64,000 nt of DNA from Glandiceps talaboti (Eukaryota; Hemichordata; Enteropneusta; Spengelidae). The DNA is taken from assembly GCF_964340395.1 (NCBI RefSeq), contig NC_135561.1, positions 10,587,232-10,651,231 of the forward strand, read 5' to 3'. Made by a program: the position numbers and the translations under genes. Below the pieces are notes generated by a model that worked only from the letters and a program-made list of their open reading frames with translations, made no database searches and had not been told where the DNA came from. Shown piece after piece: positions 63,548 to 64,000 of the stretch (its first letter is position 1; each line of letters begins with the position of its first letter).

Positions 63548-64000
63548 CTGCAAAAGAGAGTACACAAAGACAACACTTTCAGCTTAGCCAAGACTTAATT
63601 GAAAGATACAACAATTCAATTCATTTTTTTTCAAATGAATGAAAAGGTCTTTTGTAATTTGCAGTGTGGAGTGTACGCAACGAAAATCTCTCAGTTGAAC
63701 CAAAACCTTAGAGAGAGAGAGTGATCTACAACAGTTTAAATATAATTTAAAGATATCGCAATACAACAAAAACCATGGTTTCATTGTAAACTGAAGCCAT
63801 TCATCTTACACAGTGGCTTTCCTGAAGCATTTGAACACCTTGAGTAAATCAAATATATTGACATTTGCCAAATAACCGTTTTCAAACTTATATATCATAA
63901 AAGCTTTTGCATTGAATATGTAACTGCACACACAACTGTTTTTTTTTATTTAAAAGTCTTGATGACATCTAGATCTGCAGATTGAATAAAATTTGCTTAT
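63548..64000 (-). other. Intron of HYKK copy C reaching the window end
   Basis: No further exon recognised. 63783-63817 is similar to 58639-58673 in the matching intron of copy A, which confirms the two introns are homologous. Confidence 0.7.

Overview
The window is animal nuclear DNA. Genes are split into many short exons with GT-AG introns, intergenic DNA is AT-rich, and there are many microsatellites and small foldback transposons. The proteins read as orthologues of vertebrate enzymes, with introns in every multi-exon gene. An invertebrate deuterostome such as a hemichordate or amphioxus fits, but the species cannot be fixed from the sequence alone. No bacterial features are present, so ribosome binding sites, operons and attachment sites do not apply.

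Layout. (1) 1-6506: downstream flank of the first gene, holding repeats only. (2) 6507-37519, minus strand: a complete 15-exon GCLC gene (glutamate-cysteine ligase catalytic subunit, 655 aa). All exons join in phase. Intron 1 (15 kb) and intron 2 (5.5 kb) are filled with foldback elements, SINE-like repeats, LINE tails, minisatellites and microsatellites. (3) 37520-41095: GCLC upstream flank and the downstream flank of the next gene. (4) 41096-43921, minus: a single-exon 941-residue BTB plus C2H2 zinc-finger protein, with a likely non-coding first exon at about 44993-45045 beside a ZNF143/THAP11-type promoter motif. (5) 46350-52297, plus: a complete six-exon pyrroline-5-carboxylate reductase gene (PYCR3-like, 267 aa), head-to-head with the zinc-finger gene. 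(6) 57030-60219, plus: a complete four-exon hydroxylysine kinase gene (HYKK-like, 373 aa). (7) 62515 to beyond the window end, minus: a second HYKK paralogue of which the last two exons are visible. Between the two HYKK genes lie broken pieces of further HYKK copies: a C-terminal fragment on the minus strand, then a duplicated 5' flank with start codon on the plus strand.

Function. Three of the four gene families are amino-acid enzymes: glutathione synthesis from glutamate and cysteine, proline synthesis from the glutamate-derived intermediate P5C, and hydroxylysine breakdown. This may be chance neighbourhood. Both the GCLC and PYCR3 upstream regions carry a perfect palindromic TGACGTCA (CRE/ATF) site.

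Most notable observations: the HYKK duplication cluster with relics and a perfect 16-bp hairpin; tandem decoy copies of the start of GCLC exon 12, one of which still encodes the exon's peptide; a doubled cysteine at the GCLC position equivalent to human Cys553; a zinc-finger gene built from about four repeats of a three-finger module in which different fingers have decayed; and several small transposon families present in two to four copies within the window. I saw no LTR retrovirus, Polinton, CRISPR array or convincing RNA gene.
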